NCBI GenBank assembly: GCA_026419785.1 | Contig: JAODTK010005845.1 | Span: forward strand, 62,001 to 126,000 | Length of the DNA: 64,000 nt | From: Sclerodactyla briareus | Lineage: Eukaryota > Echinodermata > Holothuroidea > Dendrochirotida > Sclerodactylidae | Direction: 5' to 3' | Part shown: one piece after another, positions 24,400-38,700 of the stretch | Position numbering within the stretch: the stretch's first letter is position 1 | Layout of the letters: every line of letters starts with the position of its first letter | Position numbers and translations under genes: made by a program | The notes under the pieces: model-generated | What the model was told of the DNA's origin: nothing | The model's database searches: none | The model's input: only the letters and a program-made list of their open reading frames with translations

Positions 24400-26430
24400 T
24401 TGGCAGCTCCGACGACCAGCACCACGGATCACCAGGAATATTCCCCACCTGTACATCGACCCTTTTGGAAGGGAATTCAGCCCTCAACACACTGAGGCAG
24501 AGTTGAGGCTCTCATCTAACGGTCTTGCGCCCTCGGCCCCTGTTCACCTGGTTGCTCAATCCTGTTGTGACCAGCTTGTTACCTCTAATAACAGCCATTA
24601 CTCAACTCATCTCTCTCAAGGGGCAGGTCCCCAGCTCATTTAAGATGGCTCATTTCATATACCCCCTTGAAAACCCCGCCTGATAGGACAATCTCAGTAA
24701 CTACAGGCCAATCTCCATTTGTCTCGGACTACTGGAGAAAGTCGTTGATATTCTGTCTTGAGGAACATCTTAGCTACTACAGCCTCCATAACCATGCAAT
24801 CTGCATAGCGGAAGGCACATTCATCTGACGCTTGCTCCGCGTGCAAAAAACGATGCATTCTTGCAGATATCGACAAGGGCCATGCAGCTGCACTTTTAAT
24901 GATGGATATGCGCCGCATTCTACTGTCAGCCCTTTCGATGACCATCGCGCCTATTGGTCTAGATAGACTCCTCTGAACGATTCGCTGAAAGGCAATTGCG
25001 CTGGCTTGCTGTGCTTCAACACTCGCCATACCGCCATCAAGTCTTCACCATTGGACATTTGTTCACGCCCTGAACCGCCGCTGTGAGTGCGGCGTATGTT
25101 CCTTGCAAATGGTTCAGTGCTGCTGTCCCTAACTCTACCGGTCTATACTGTGCCACTTCTCGCTGAAGATTATCCGCTATACATCACCTACAGTACCACT
25201 TTTACGGCTGATGACACACGTGTGTATTTCTCCTTTCGGATCCCTAACGACCGAAGCTCTCCCAACAGCATGCACTATCCCGCGTGTCAGCTAGTTTGGC
25301 ACCGATATTGAGGAATCTGATGGTGTGCTCAGTCACTCAAATTAAACACAAGCAAAACTGAAGCCTTTTCCTGTTTTCCTCTAAAAAACGAAGAACACAT
25401 GCGATCAATATCTTTTACGATGGGTGAATGACAACTCACAACACAACAACGAAAACCTACGCGTAATCCAGAAGCCTCCATTTTCATTTGCACAGACCTC
25501 GTATGGCCCTACAGGTCACAGATTTGCCGGTCTGGTGTACGCCATCCTCCGGAATAATCCGCCTGATAAGACCTTTCCCTGACCAACGACCGCAACCAAA
25601 TCAGTGGGATCACTGCTTAGTCAACCCTCGATGACTACTGCACCTCTTCTCGTCGGTACAACCTACCCCCCGAAGACAACGCTAAGTAGCTCTACACGGT
25701 TGTCAGATACGCAGCACGATGTCATCACCAGAACCAACCCCACCCTTCGTCACGCGCACATCACGCCTATCCGCGTGAGCTAATCATTGGCTTACCTCGT
25801 CGAACGCCTCATTCTGAATTCGACAATCACTGGTACCGGTCCTAGTAAATGCCCCCATCCCGTACTTAACGGCCCCGGTTATACTCTTGTAACGGATGAG
25901 TCGCGTACTGTCCTCGGACACCATTGGCTTTGCGGAATCAAGGAAAACTTTACGTTGACCGTGCCCAGGGTTGAGAACGAATGCGGTTTTTGGCGATAAG
26001 CTTTTCATCTTTCAACTGCCAGCAAACTCTTGGAAGCATGTTGGCCATCTAATTTCTCAACTGGGCCTGCGACTCAAATGTCGTCCCTGCTTTCAGTGGA
26101 ATGGTCCTAAAACGTATCTATTTTAATTATATCGTATATGTCGATATTGTTTTAAACTCCTCCAGACCCTCTTGTCTGTTCATAGTAATATCATATTTGT
26201 AGATATAGTAAATCTATTCTTATAGTATTTTCATAATTCATACAGTGGACTTTTCTAAATATATATATATTTTTTTTCCGCCATATTGTTTTTATTTGTC
26301 CGCTGTTTATTCGCTTTTCATTAGATGTTGGTCATTCATTTTAAGCGTTGTATTTGACTGCATTTTTTCTGTAAAGCGCCTTGAGAATGTCTTTCGATAA
26401 GACCTATAGAAGTCTGGTATATTATAATGA
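24400..26430 (+). mobile_element. L2/CR1-type LINE, 5'-truncated and frameshifted, copy 1
   Basis: Reverse transcriptase landmarks run in order on the plus strand: SHLSQG-type and DNLSNYRPIS-type words near 24610-24720, a disrupted polymerase core near 25090, and a TADDT block near 25210 in place of the usual YADD-type catalytic motif. After it comes a typical thumb region ending VPRVENECGF near 25970. The 3' end (TAAAGCGCCTTGAGAATG, then TATATTATAATGA, near 26375-26430) is of L2/CR1 type. No endonuclease domain is seen. Frames shift many times; compared with copy 2 the breaks fall at different places. Confidence 0.8.
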
Positions 26431-29400
26431 GAATCATCTCCGAAACCATGGGTTGTCCCCACTCCCCTGCAGATATTTTTCCATCATTTTCCAATTTGGG
26501 ATTAAAATTTTGGTCACCAAAGGCAAAACAAATTTGCATAAGTTTGCATGTTAGTGGACATTGGCCCGGAGCCATACTTCTGATGATCGGAAGATGTAAG
26601 CCGGATGGTGTAGTTTGTAGGGCTACTATAAAGGACTCTAGGAGTGTACACAAATGATTAGATTTTCAGCATGAATTTGTCTAATTAGTGCGTGATTAAA
26701 AAACAAATAAAAAAAACTTAGGCGTTTTGTGGGATTCTCACGAAACTTGGATTTGAAAATGTAATGTGACTATGGTCTATAGACGTTGGCCCAGGAAATT
26801 CAATATTCGGGGGTCGGTGTAAAAATTCCAATAAATACGTCGGGTCACTGGGTCATTTAACATGTCCTATGTTGCATGATTTAATGCAAATTCCCAGCTT
26901 GATTATATTTCACAAAAATCAGTAACAGTATCTCTGTAAATAGCGTGTCCCAATCCTTTTTCTGGCTGTTCACCAAGTTTTGAGTGATTTGACCATATCC
27001 TATTTCTTCTTTGCGTTGGCATGGTGACCTGATGGCAGAAACCCACTGAATGGCATACCAGACTTCACGACGGAGGCAAACTGGTCATGATGTACGAGAA
27101 TGTGATCCCCAATGCTAAATGCGCCACTCTAATGATTGGGGCCGAGCATTAAACTTGTACAGTCCGTCAAGGGACTTACTTCAGAACCAAGTTCAGCACC
27201 CAACAGACTGAGATTAGTACTCTCCGGTCGGGGTGGATGACAGAAGCCGGGTACCCTTCTATTTTTGGCTGCAGAACTGGATTGTCCTCTAGTGCGCTTC
27301 TCTCCATCAGTTCAATAACATCCTGCACATGAAACTGGTTGAAATTCAAAATTGCGATTCACAGATGCCTGTCATAACAAGGTCGCACGCTGGGTCATGA
27401 TCATGGTTTTGACTTTTGGCGCAATTGGCCTTTTGCTATTTTGTTTCGGCATGGTACAGGTTGACATAGTGCTACTTTCAACGAACTTGTTGGTCTATTA
27501 GAATTCCAGCTATTAACAGGCTGACGCACTATTTTAATCATCAAGACCGAGTACCCCATCAACACAAGGAGCACACATACCATATACAACATTATTGGGC
27601 AATGAACATCATCAACCATTTGGGGTCAAGTTATGTTTACGAGCAAAATCGCCCAAATAGCAGTGGGTTTTCCACTATGTTCCTCGTCAACAATGGACAC
27701 GACACGATTTCTCTGAGAACAAAACACTTAAGGATTCCTGTTACGCCCCTTACATAGGGCAACATCTGACATCCTTGTAAACACGTGGGAACTCTAATAA
27801 TGCATATGTGACCAATCAAAGATGGAAGATTCCGTTGCAGCTTTTTTTCTTGGCCTATTGTGACTTCAGACCATGACCTCTAACCTGACGTGCCTAGTGA
27901 TGGGTCAATGTACCCATCATGGGCACCATCTAATAACCACCTCATGTAATTTTTGGGCTTCATCAACCAGGCTGAGTTGCATTCAGTATCATGTTGATAA
28001 GCAAAATTGTGCGATAGTCTTGTGGAGTCTACGCAAAAATGTATCCATAGAGCCACAGGGCGGATCATGGATGATCGAATGCTATTGACTCTGGCGAGAG
28101 AAGGTAACGCCATACGAGTGGGCGGCCCCTCACCAGGTAGCGAAGGTAGACTACTCTCTTGCGTACTGTAGAGCTGTGCCTTTGCATAATGTTGATATGG
28201 TGGGTGCGTGTGTGAGGAAGTTGACACCGGGATATGTCTTTCCAACTGGTAGGGAACTGACGTGCAGTCGTAGGCCCTGGGAAACATAAAGTCTGAAACT
28301 GGCTGTGCAGGTGGGGTCTCATGGGAACAACTAACTGTTATTCCTGCTCTCGCTGCGCTGACGCGGGGGGCAATAGGCGATTACCCTTTGCTGGAAATCA
28401 ATTCCAGCAAGACAGGCCTGCTGATCATGTTGTGATCAGCCGCACAACTACGTGGTGTCAGTGTAGAATGCCAAAGTGCCAGTGTCAGAACTCACAGTAG
28501 CTGACACTCGAGAGTGTGATTAACGGTCAGACACACTAGAGGAGGGATTCCACGAATCTCCAAGCTGAGTGTGTAATGATCAGTACGATTGTGTCAGCAG
28601 GTTGAGATCCGCAAAATCTCTGAAGGTGTAAAGGCATGCGGCTGCGCCGTAATTGTAAGTCATGGGTTCGCGGACTCAAGGGCGAGGGAGGAAATCTTCT
28701 CAAACGACAAAATCAAACCATGAATCGCCACATAGTAGGAAATGTAATGAAGATTTGTTTTTAGGCAAGAAGAGCACTCACCACGTGCAAGCCACCAAAT
28801 GCAGACTGACAAAATCCACAGCTTTTCCTCGAACCAGCTTGGGTGGTGGGGTAGAGCTGACGGGATGTCATAGACCCGATGAGGAACTCTCGCTGCAGCT
28901 CACAGTACTGTTGATTGCGACCCTGGGGAATTGCTTCACAGTGTGACATCGAAGAGATCAGAGTCCATGAGGACTCGTGGCTGTTTCAGAGATAGCCCCT
29001 GCTGATAGTTTCAGTGTTAACAACCTTTTTGACACCCCACCTGTCAGAATTGCAGTGGGAAAGTAGAGATGCGGAAGACGAACCTGCATTAGACGAACTT
29101 TATTAAAAGTGCAATATTCAATGCCGCGGGGGGTAGGTCTTTTAGGTGACCTACAGATGATTGTCCAAACCACAAATAGTGGTTGTGGAAGGCATTGTGT
29201 AAACAGTATCTCATGTCTATCACAAAGTTTCTAAAATTGCAAGGGTGTCAATTTAAAACAAAAGCTATGTACACGGCCTTATGTCCTTCATAGTTTGGGC
29301 GTTCCACTCTGCGCGATAACGGGGGGTAACAGGCGTAGCCAAGGAGTTGAAGAATTCCCCACACGCAAACACAGCGGATTGGAGGACAAGACGTTGTTCT

Positions 29401-29690
29401 TCCAGTGGCAAATAACCTAATAGTCCCGCTTTCCCCACGTGTCCAAATAGAACATCTTGTCAGGATGTCACTGCACTTGTTAATTGTAGGGGTCTCTGGT
29501 GATTTTGAACAGATCAGACATCTACCAACCTGCGACTGTGGAGTCTTGGTAAAATAGCATATGCATGATAATGCCTATAAAAGTACTTTGTGTCCACCAC
29601 GAATAGGATTTCTTCAAAAATGATGTTTGCTCATTTGGTGCAAACTCGTTCACATCCTTGAGACCTGTTACCAAACGTTACTTTTCCTGA
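26431..29690. other. Middle of duplicated block, copy 1
   Basis: Repeat-derived sequence matching copy 2, with scattered short minus-strand open frames (27401-27619, 27637-27819, 27880-28287) that I cannot assign. 28030-28690 is not shared with copy 2 and ends near a B-box-like GGGTTCGCGGACTC at 28665. Confidence 0.4.
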
Positions 29691-29699
29691 ATCATAACT

Positions 29700-30800
29700 C
29701 TTGAAGTCTCAAACAATTTACTGACAACAGGTATGCTCATCTTGTGTCCTCAGCAACATGCTTCAGTTTCATTTGCATTCCTCATATGAACGTAGTTCAC
29801 ACAGTCTGCAAGCAAGAGCAACCCTTGGAGTATCTCTGATATGGGGGTTTCAACATAGGCCAAATGCATGGGAAACCTGATGTTGTAACCAGCGTTTTTT
29901 GCAAAATTTCTATACTTATAGCGTCTTCGCAAAAGTCTTTAGCTGCTTTTTGTTTTACCCTCGAATTCTTGAGCTTTATTGGCTGAAGGTCCAAGAAGCC
30001 TGATATACTAGACCTAGTAGTGGTATGAAAAATGAGCTTAGGGATTAGATGCCGATCTGGAAAAAGCATAAAAAAGATCCATGATGGTCTCGATCAGGCA
30101 CTGAATTGACGTTTCCTCTCCACAATGCTTTTTGGCATGATATTTTGGTGATATCAACCCAAAGCAACAACAATTCCCATGAGTCATCATTCCCTGGAAC
30201 TTATCACCTATTATAGTGGGGTTAAAGAAGGCACATCATTTGTGCAGCAGACTGGCCACTTGCTCCTTTAGGGTTGCAGAGAAGATTCTTGATTAGAGTG
30301 GGGCGATTTCTACTATCATGAAACCTTAGCCTGATGAGCGATTCTGCCGTTCACCTCTGCCAGAGTGAAACAGCCACCTACTATTAGCTGTTGCAAGAAC
30401 CCTTTTTCACTTCATAGGGACATTCCCTCAAACTGTCATGCATCAATCCACAGATCTAAATTTTGTGAACCAGGGTAGACTGTACTTCATTCATAGTGAT
30501 GACCTAGACATCCCAGTTTGACTTCACCTGGCTATGCAATATCAGCATCATAAGTATCCTTGTTCCTAAGAATGCTGCTATCCCCTGGAGAGCTTTCGAG
30601 GCATCACTACGTGCTCTGCAAACCTACATAGAATTGCCGACAAGCTGCCAATACCCGCATACAATGGACAGCAGATTGGTCACCTGTCTTTGAAACAAAT
30701 GTGGTTTCACAACTCCATTATAGTCAGGACAATCCAATGCCAAACATTTTCGTGGAGGTTTATCATATCTTCCTTGATGAATATTCTAAATCCATTCCAT
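29700..30800 (-). pseudogene. CRFC-family transposon-type gene, copy 1, broken
   Basis: Minus-strand pieces match copy 2: a VKPHLFQ-type stretch and a decayed CRFC-like knuckle followed by SDASKALQ (30540-30640), then ASRVKQKAAKDF-like and LQGLLLLADCVNYV segments (29790-30000). The reading frame changes several times. In the wider family (recalled, not searched) the order is GDNLGLHS, CRFC, then a hydrophobic C-terminal half. The role is unknown; the multicopy pattern suggests a transposon. Confidence 0.5.
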
Positions 30801-32239
30801 ACTTGTCAGACTTTACAAGGGCAAGCAAGTGAATGTTTTCAAGTTTGATTGAAGATTTCTTGGTAGGTCAAAATAGTTACATAGACGTGCACAACAGTTT
30901 GTGACACCTTTTCCGTGCCCCCAAAGGATTGGCTGTTTCAAATTCATCACTGTACGCAACAGCGCATTTCAATTTGAGGATTGTTGCCAATGTCCTCATC
31001 CTGAGGCTTCCAATTCACCATCCAAAAAACTTGCCATCACTCCTTCGAGACTCCGCTTCTGTTTAAAGTTCAAAGGCATAACCCCCTCCTGTTGAAGATG
31101 CGTTAGAGTTCGAGATTGGAACATACTGATATGTGTCATCCTTTAGATTCGGCCACTCGCCACACCATCCATGTCGCTGGTTTGGAAGTTGATACTTTGA
31201 CCCAATACCCTCCTCTGTTAGTATTGTTTGTTTTGTTTACTTCAATTAGCTTCTCTGCTTGTATTCAGATGACAAATCATCAAAGGATCATCAAGTTATT
31301 CGAAGAGATAAGTTTTCCTGACATGCCATTCTTGCTCTCCAGGGTTGTTATCATTCTAGTAATTTTGAGCTCTGCTGTCTTTTTCCTTGTAATCACTGTC
31401 TGCCAAACCACATGCGTAGTTCTCGAACTTGATTGATATTTCAACTTGATGCTGAGTATTGAATGCTATTATATGCTCGGAGGGTAGCAAGGAAGCTATG
31501 AGACATCCTTAATACTCCACACCATACTTTCACATCGTCTGAATCATCAGAACAATGCCATCACCCTTCTCCATGTTCACTGCTGACTTCACACAGTCAG
31601 CATTCATCTCATTCCCTGGTTCAGGCTAACCACTAGCACGTATGGGGCGACTGTGGGTACCCCCTCCGCACCCAAATTTATCGGATGTGGTAGATGATCT
31701 TTCAAAATGACCTGAACAAATATGTCGCCTATAGCAAGAAAGCCAGTGAAATGTTGCTGTACAATTACTTTGCATGCAAATCAGCCTTGTTTTAAACAAA
31801 CCAGAAAGGTATCCCATGTTTGTATTTTAGGTGATTAAGCAGTACTTTATATGCTTCCCTCTATGGTTTTCCAAGACACTGGAAGCCTGGGTTTTTAAAA
31901 AAAAGGCCAAAAATCCCCCCCCAAAAAATTTTGGTTTGTTAGCTTTTCTTTCAGAAATAATTCACAAAACTTAACGAACATATGTTTGCACTGAATGGAA
32001 CTTCAACGCAACCCAACTTTCGGTATGAGCTCTTGGATGGTGCGATCATCCCGCCCAACTGGAAAGCCGTTGAGTCAATGTCTTATCTGCAATAAAAGAA
32101 ATGAGAACAGGAGTGTCAATGCACACTATCGACACACAGACACATAAATAGGGAGAGAGGGGTTAGTTTGAACCTTTTTCCACGGAAAATTCATTTTTGA
32201 TTCCTTGACAAGTTCAGGAATCATGCAGTCACGTCGTGT
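30801..32239. other. Distal part of duplicated block, copy 1
   Basis: Matches 40290-41440 of copy 2. Minus-strand frames here could be the N-terminal part of the CRFC-family gene (compare copy 2, 40560-40760), but they are too broken to place. Confidence 0.35.
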
Positions 32240-32555
32240 TGGTGTGTGTATGTCTGCTGTGTGTGTGTGTGGTGTTGTGACGCCAGCTTGTACACGATAA
32301 CTTGATCAGTCTGGGTAGGTCCAGTCTCACACTTAGGTATTGTGTTGCCCATGATGAGTACATGAACTCGTATGTTTTTTTGGGTCATGTCAAGGTCATC
32401 TGAGGTCACCAGAGGTCAAAGTCTGAAAACCTGGTTAACACAATAATCCAGAATGGTTGGTCTGGTCAAGTTGTAATGGGTGTTGCTTTTTATGGGGAGT
32501 ACAGGAACCCTATTGTTTTTGGTTCATGTCGGGAGTGACACCATAGGAGTCATCA
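32240..32555 (+). repeat. GT microsatellite and one unit of AGGTCA satellite
   Basis: A GT-rich tract at 32240-32275, then a single dimeric unit: A half from 32354 with AAGGTCATCTGAGGTCACC, and a partial B half from about 32497 (GAGTACAGGAACCCTATTG). Confidence 0.8.
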
Positions 32556-33019
32556 CTCCCGGTCAAGCTTTGTGGCAAACGCTGTAAAATAGTGGTCAAC
32601 CTTTTTTTTTTTAGCACAGAGTTTTTAATGAGTGAATAGCCTTCCTGAAGAGTGAAAGTTCATCAAACTGGTCTCATTCATTTTTCAAGAATGGTCTCGA
32701 TTCATTTTTCAAGAATTTTGGGCGAATTTTTTCAGGCATCTGGGTATTCTTCTCGAGGTGCCAGAGTCGTTCATGAGGAAATTGCTCTTCCTGACCCTTT
32801 TCCTCATTAAACTAGGATAGTTAAATCCACACTATAAACCCATATTATTCTGCAGAACCCAAACAACACTATTTGCCGGAAAAAACCAGACAACTTCAGT
32901 ACATTCACGTGTAGCTACAACCCTCTCATGGCATAACATTTCAAGCGATAATTAGAGGCCCTTGAAAGCTACCACAATTGCAGAAATCTACTCAAGGCTA
33001 CAAGCACAGGCTATTAAAG

Positions 33020-33230
33020 TACAGTAAACTGTCAGTAGAGTGAGTCAAACCAGGTTCTGCATCTTATAACGAAACATTTACATACTTCTCTTCCTCTGGG
33101 GTCTTTTTAGCAGGAAATGCTTCTGTTATTGCTTTCGCAAGACTTCCTTGTGGAAATGACGACGGTTTGTTGAGAGAGTGTGAAAACATGCACAGTGGAA
33201 CAAAATTCTGGAATACTGTAGAACAAAAAT
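33020..33230 (-). pseudogene. Transposon gene fragment (KE-LA-AITEAFP motif), copy 2
   Basis: Same fragment as at 23508-23777, shifted among three frames: the minus strand reads an AITEAFPAKK-like stretch followed by TPEEEK. Confidence 0.35.
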
Positions 33231-33899
33231 CCGCACAAAATCCTACATGACTTCCAAAGTGTCTCGAAGTGACACTTCAGGAATGACAACCAAAGGTCTT
33301 CTTAAAACAGACATCCTCCAGAGGCCCCACACAGTCCACCTTTTTACCCGCAGCATCACTGAAGATTTTTTTTATAAAACTGAGTTAAAGGTCATACAGC
33401 CTATCACAGTCGCTCTCACTCATATTCTGAAGCAGTGCAATGTGAGAAACATGCAGAGCAGAACCTTGTTACAGAGCGATATTCCGCATTTCAAGCTGCA
33501 CTGCTTTGGGCATACGACACACTTTCCAGTGGATGATCCTGACCCAGTGTGTCTTGTATCACGAACATGGTGGGCTGGGGCCAACTGCGGGACGGCATAG
33601 GCCCAGGCCTACATTAGTTGTTCGAACGAGAGTAACCAGGTGATTGGAATTGGCAGGAGGAAATGTGCCCCTATAGTGAGTAAGTAACTTAAAAAAACCA
33701 CCACTGCTGTATTATCAACCCGAATACAAATACTAGTCACATGTTTGTTTTGTTCCACCTGAGCTTTGTTTAAAGAGATACCAGTGGTCACTTTGGCCTT
33801 TGTGTCTGTTATCTGTCCATATTTCATGACGACATCTCATAGTTCATGAAAACATCCGCGACAGTTGGCAGCCTCCGACGACCAGCCCACGGATCAACC

Positions 33900-35780
33900 A
33901 AGTAAAGATTCCATGCCCCACCTGTACAGTCGACCCTTGATGGATTCACAGGCCCTACCACTGAGGCAAGAGGTGAGAGCTCTCATCTTAAAGTCGTGCG
34001 GCCCTCGACCCGGTTCCAACGCTGGTTGCTCAGTCCTGGTTTGGACGCACTGTTAACCCATCTAATAACAGCCTTATCAACTCATTCTCTCTCTCAAGGG
34101 GCAAGGTCCCAGATCAGTTTAAGATGGCTCATGTCATATAAAACCTTCTTGAGAAACCCAGCCTGATGAGGCCACTCAGTCACTAACAGGCCAAGCTCCA
34201 ATTTGTCTCGAGCTACTGGAGAAAGTCGTTGATATTCGTCTTGAGGAACATCTTGTGCGACTACAGCACTCCATTGCACCAATGCAATCTCATATCGGAA
34301 GGCACATTCATCTGAAAAACGGCTTGCTCCGCGTGCAAAACGACATTCTTGCAGATAGCACAAGGGCCATCAGCGTCACTTTTAATGATGGATATGTCCC
34401 GCCGCATTCGACAACCCTTGGACATGCCATATTGCTAGAGAGACTCTCTGAACGATCGCTGTAAAGGGCAATGTGCTGGCTTGGCTGTCGTCACACCTCG
34501 CCAACCGCCATCAAGTCGTCACCATTGGCATTTCAAGCCTGAACCGGCCTCTGTGAAATATGGTGTTCCTCAGGGATCGGTGCTTGGTCCTAAGCTCTAC
34601 ACTCTCTATACACTGTGCCACTCGGAGAGATTATCCGAGACATCACCTACAGTACCACTTTTACGCTGATGGACACACAGTTGTATGTCTCCTCGATCCC
34701 ACGCACCAGCTCTCCCAACAAGATGACGTTCCCGCGTGTCAGCTGTTTGGACGATATTGAGGAATGAATGTGTGTCAATCAACTCAAATAAACACAGCAA
34801 AACTGAAGCCATTGTCTTTTCTCTAACAAAGAATCAGAAGAACATCGATCAAATATCGTTTATGTGGCTGATCGACAGTCAACCGACGTCGGAAGCCAGA
34901 AAGCCTCAGTGTTTCATTTGACACGGACCCTCAGTAGGCCCGACAGGTCAACAGCAGTTGCCGCGTCTGGGTACGGCCAGACTCCGGAATATCAGCCGGA
35001 TAAGACCTTTCCTGACCAACGCCGCAACCAACTCATTGGTCACTGGCTTAGTCACCTCTCGCATGGACCACTGCAACTCTTTGCTCGTCGGTACCCCCAA
35101 GACAACGTAAGTAAGCTACAGGTGCAGAATACGCGCACGTGTCATCACCAGAACACCTCGTAACGCGCACTCACGCAGATCATCGTGAGATATTGGCTAC
35201 CTGTCGAACGCCGCATTGAATTCAAAATAATGGTACTGGCCTATAAAATGTACATCCCGAAGAAGCACCGATATTGAACGAGATGCTTACGTCCATCGAC
35301 CAAACCAGGGCTTGCGATAGGAACACTTTATCGTTGACAGTGCCCAGGGTGAGAACAATGCGGTTTGCGGGGGATAAGCTTTTCAGCTCACTGCCAGCAA
35401 ACTCTGGAATCAGTTGCCCATCAATATTCGCAATGCTGAATACAACTCACTGCTTTCAGGAATGTCTAAAAACGTATATATTTTAATTATATATTTCGAT
35501 AGTGTTTTAAACTCCTAGACCCTCTTGTCTTTTCTATTTATCATATATTGTATATATAGTATCTATTCTTATTATATTGTCAAATTCATACATTGACTTT
35601 CTAAATATATTTTTTTTCGCCATAGTAGTTTTATTTGTCCGCTGTTTATTCGCTTTTCATTAGATGTTGGTCATTCATTTTAAGCGTTGTATTTGACTGC
35701 ATTTTATCTGTAAAGCGCCCTGAACTGAATTTCTTTCGATAGCGACGTATAGAAGTTGGTATATATAATGAAATAATCTC
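33900..35780 (+). mobile_element. L2/CR1-type LINE, 5'-truncated and frameshifted, copy 2
   Basis: The clearest block is VKYGVPQGSVLGPKLYTLY near 34552-34608, the highly conserved reverse-transcriptase palm motif. Upstream lie ALILKSC, SSFKMAH-type, LEEHLVRLQHSIA-like and GHAILLERLSERS (34420-34460) segments. Downstream come a decayed FYADD-type block (about 34665), LIGHWLSHLSHGPLQLF-like, NEMLTSIDQTRA (35274) and FSSLPANSG (35375) segments, all typical of L2/CR1 polymerases. The 3' end (TAAAGCGCCCTGAACTG, TATATATAATGA) matches copy 1. At least six frame changes rule out activity as assembled. Confidence 0.85.
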
Positions 35781-38700
35781 CGAAACCTGGGTGTCCCCAC
35801 TACCCATGCAGATTTTGTTCCATCATTTTAATTTGGGATTAATTGGTCAACAAAGGCAAAACAAATTTGCATAAGTTTGCATGTTAGTGGAAATTGGCCC
35901 AGGAGCGTGAATCTGATGATCGGGAAGATGTAGCCGTGATGGTGTGTAGTGTGTGATGGCCTAATATAAGGACTCTAGGGGTTACACAAACTGATTAGAT
36001 TTCAGCATGAATGTGCTAATTAGTTGGCCGGTTTTTGGATTAACATAACTTAGGCGTGTGTTGGATTCTCACGAAAACTGGATATGAAAATGTGGATTGG
36101 TCTACCTTGGTCCCAGGAAATTCAATAGTCGGGGTCGGTTAAAAGATTTCAATGTAAAAAGTCGGTTCACTGGGTCCAATTAACATGTCTAATTTGCATG
36201 ATTTATGCAAAATTCCAGCTTGAGTAGATTTTCACAAAAATCAGTAATCAGTACTCTCGGTATAGTCCCAAATACTTTCTGGCTGTTCACCAATTTGAGT
36301 GAATTTGACCATATCCTATTTTCTATTTGGTTGGCAGGTGACTGATGAAGAAACCACTGATTGGCTATGACCCAGAATTCACACTGTGAGGCAACTTCGT
36401 TGAGAGAATGTGATCCCAAATGCCAATCTGCCAGCCCACTCTATGTTGGGGACGACAGTATTGTCAGCAGTAGGAACGTACGTCAGAAACAAGTTCAGCA
36501 AACACAGGACTGAGATTGTACTCTCCTGGTGGGTGGTGACAGAACGCCGGTACCCTTCAGGTGGCTGCAACTGATTGTCCTCTAGCGCTTCTCTCCATCG
36601 TCAATAACATCCCTGCCAATGAAACTGGTGAAATTCAAAATTGCGATTCACAGATGCCTTTCATAACAGTCTCACCTGGGTCATGATCAGTGGTATTTTG
36701 GAATGCCTTTTAGTTGTTTGATGGTACCAGACAGTGTAATTTAGATTTGTATAAGAATTCAGCCAGAACACTGACGGCACTATTTTAACCATCAGAAACC
36801 GAGTACATACCATCAACACAAGGAGCACAACATACATATACAACAGTATGGGGGGCAATGAACATCATCAACCATTTGGGGTCAAGTTATGTTTACGAGC
36901 CAAAATCGGCCGAAATAGCAGTTTTCCACCTAGTTTCCTCTCAAAAATGAACCAGATCTCTGACCAAAAACATTAAGGATTACTGTAATCCTTAAATAGG
37001 GAACATCTGAAATCCTGGTAAAAAGATGGCGACTAGAATGCTGACCAATCAAGTGAGATTCCGTGTGCAGCTTTTTGTTGGCCTATTGTGACTTCAGATG
37101 ACCTCTAACCTGACTTGACGATGATCGGGTTCATTACCCATCATGGGGAACACATACTAATAACCACATACATGTATTTGCTTCATCAAACCAGGCTGAA
37201 GTTGAGTTACAGTATCATGTTGATAAGCAAAATTGTGATACTGGTACCTGATCACATACCACAACATGATAGTAAATTGACTCTGTCAAGAAAGCAAATG
37301 GCCATCAGTGAATCCCAAGAGGAGAAATGAAAGTTGTTTCAACTGATCACAAGTTCTGAAGTGGAATAAATTTGCAAATAGAAATATAACAGTGAAAAAT
37401 TTAAATGGCTGTCAGGTGGGGTCTCATGGAACAAAATAAATGTTAGTCTCAAAAACCGGCATGTTATGAAATGTGCGAATTTGCTGGCGAAACTCAATCA
37501 TTCAAAAGACAGCTGCTGGATCAGTGTGGCCGCTGTCATTTTAATCCAACTGACAATTTTCTGACAAATAAGTTTCAAATCAATAATTAAAGAGTCATTG
37601 CATTTAGCCTCAATTTAGAAAAGGTGTCGTAGTGTTGATGCACTAACATGAAAATCTTCCAAACGACAAAATCAAAAAACATGAATCTCCACATATGGAA
37701 GGTAATGAACTATGTGTTTTAGGCAAGAAGACACGCACCACTGCAACCACCAAATGCATACTACAAAAGCACAGCTTTTCCTCGAACCAGACTTGGGTGG
37801 TGGAGGGAGAGGCTGACGGGATGTCACTAGACCCAGATGAGGAACTCCGATGCAGCTCCACAGGTACTGTTGATTGCGGACCAGGGGGGAATATGCGTCC
37901 ACCGTAGGGACATCGAAGAGATCAGAGTCCATGGGACTCGGTGGGCTGTTCAGAGATAGCCCTGGCCTGAATGTTTCAGTGTAACAACCGTTTTGACACC
38001 CACTGTCAGAATTGCAGGGGAAAAGTAGAGAAGCGGAAGGAATTACCTGCAGTTAGGATAACTTTAAATGCAATAATTCAAATGACAGTTTCTATATTGT
38101 TTCATTGAGCATTTCCCCTATGATCCATCATATGTAAACAGCGGTTCAACATATAGACGTGCGCAATCCATCACAAATAGCCGCATTGTTGGGAGAGTTC
38201 GATTTGGACACTGTTATTGAAGGCCGCACTTGTCATTTCTTCTATAAGCCATTGATTTTCTGACGTTTTTTTTGTTGCATTGTTGCTTAATTCTAGTAAT
38301 TGGATGACTTACTTGATAAATTTCTAGTAAATAAGCTAATTGTCTTCACTTTAGCATTTTCTTGTACTTCTTGCTGTGTGCTTCAATCGAGCTAGTTATT
38401 GATATACTGTTGGAATTTATGTAAAGGTTTAACCACCTCTGCCCCAGCCTTGTAGCGTTTCGACGCTGCGCCGTGTGCAGACACCACTATTGTTTCACGC
38501 TGATACCATTCTTACCTCTGTATGCCCAATTATCACGCTGCCCCACACCACCACAAATGGTTGGAGCCGTTGTTTTCTTCCCACGGTGGCACAAAACCTA
38601 ATAGTCTCTTCCACGTGTCACAAAATAGAACATCTGTCAGTAATTCACTGCACTTAGTGAAGTGGGGGGTCTCTGTGATTTACATGATCAGACTCTACCA

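Larger units (their letters stand above)
23053..32555. repeat. 9.5-kb duplicated block, copy 1
   Basis: It starts at TCAAGCTTTTGTGGCAAACG and ends in about one unit of the AGGTCA satellite (32240-32555). Landmarks match 32562-41770 in order: a duplicated TTCATTTTTCAAGAATT near 23170, the LINE at 24.4-26.4 kb, the CRFC-family gene at 29.7-30.8 kb and a GT tract near 32245. Two internal blocks do not match copy 2 (about 28030-28690 and 29180-29400). Confidence 0.85.
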
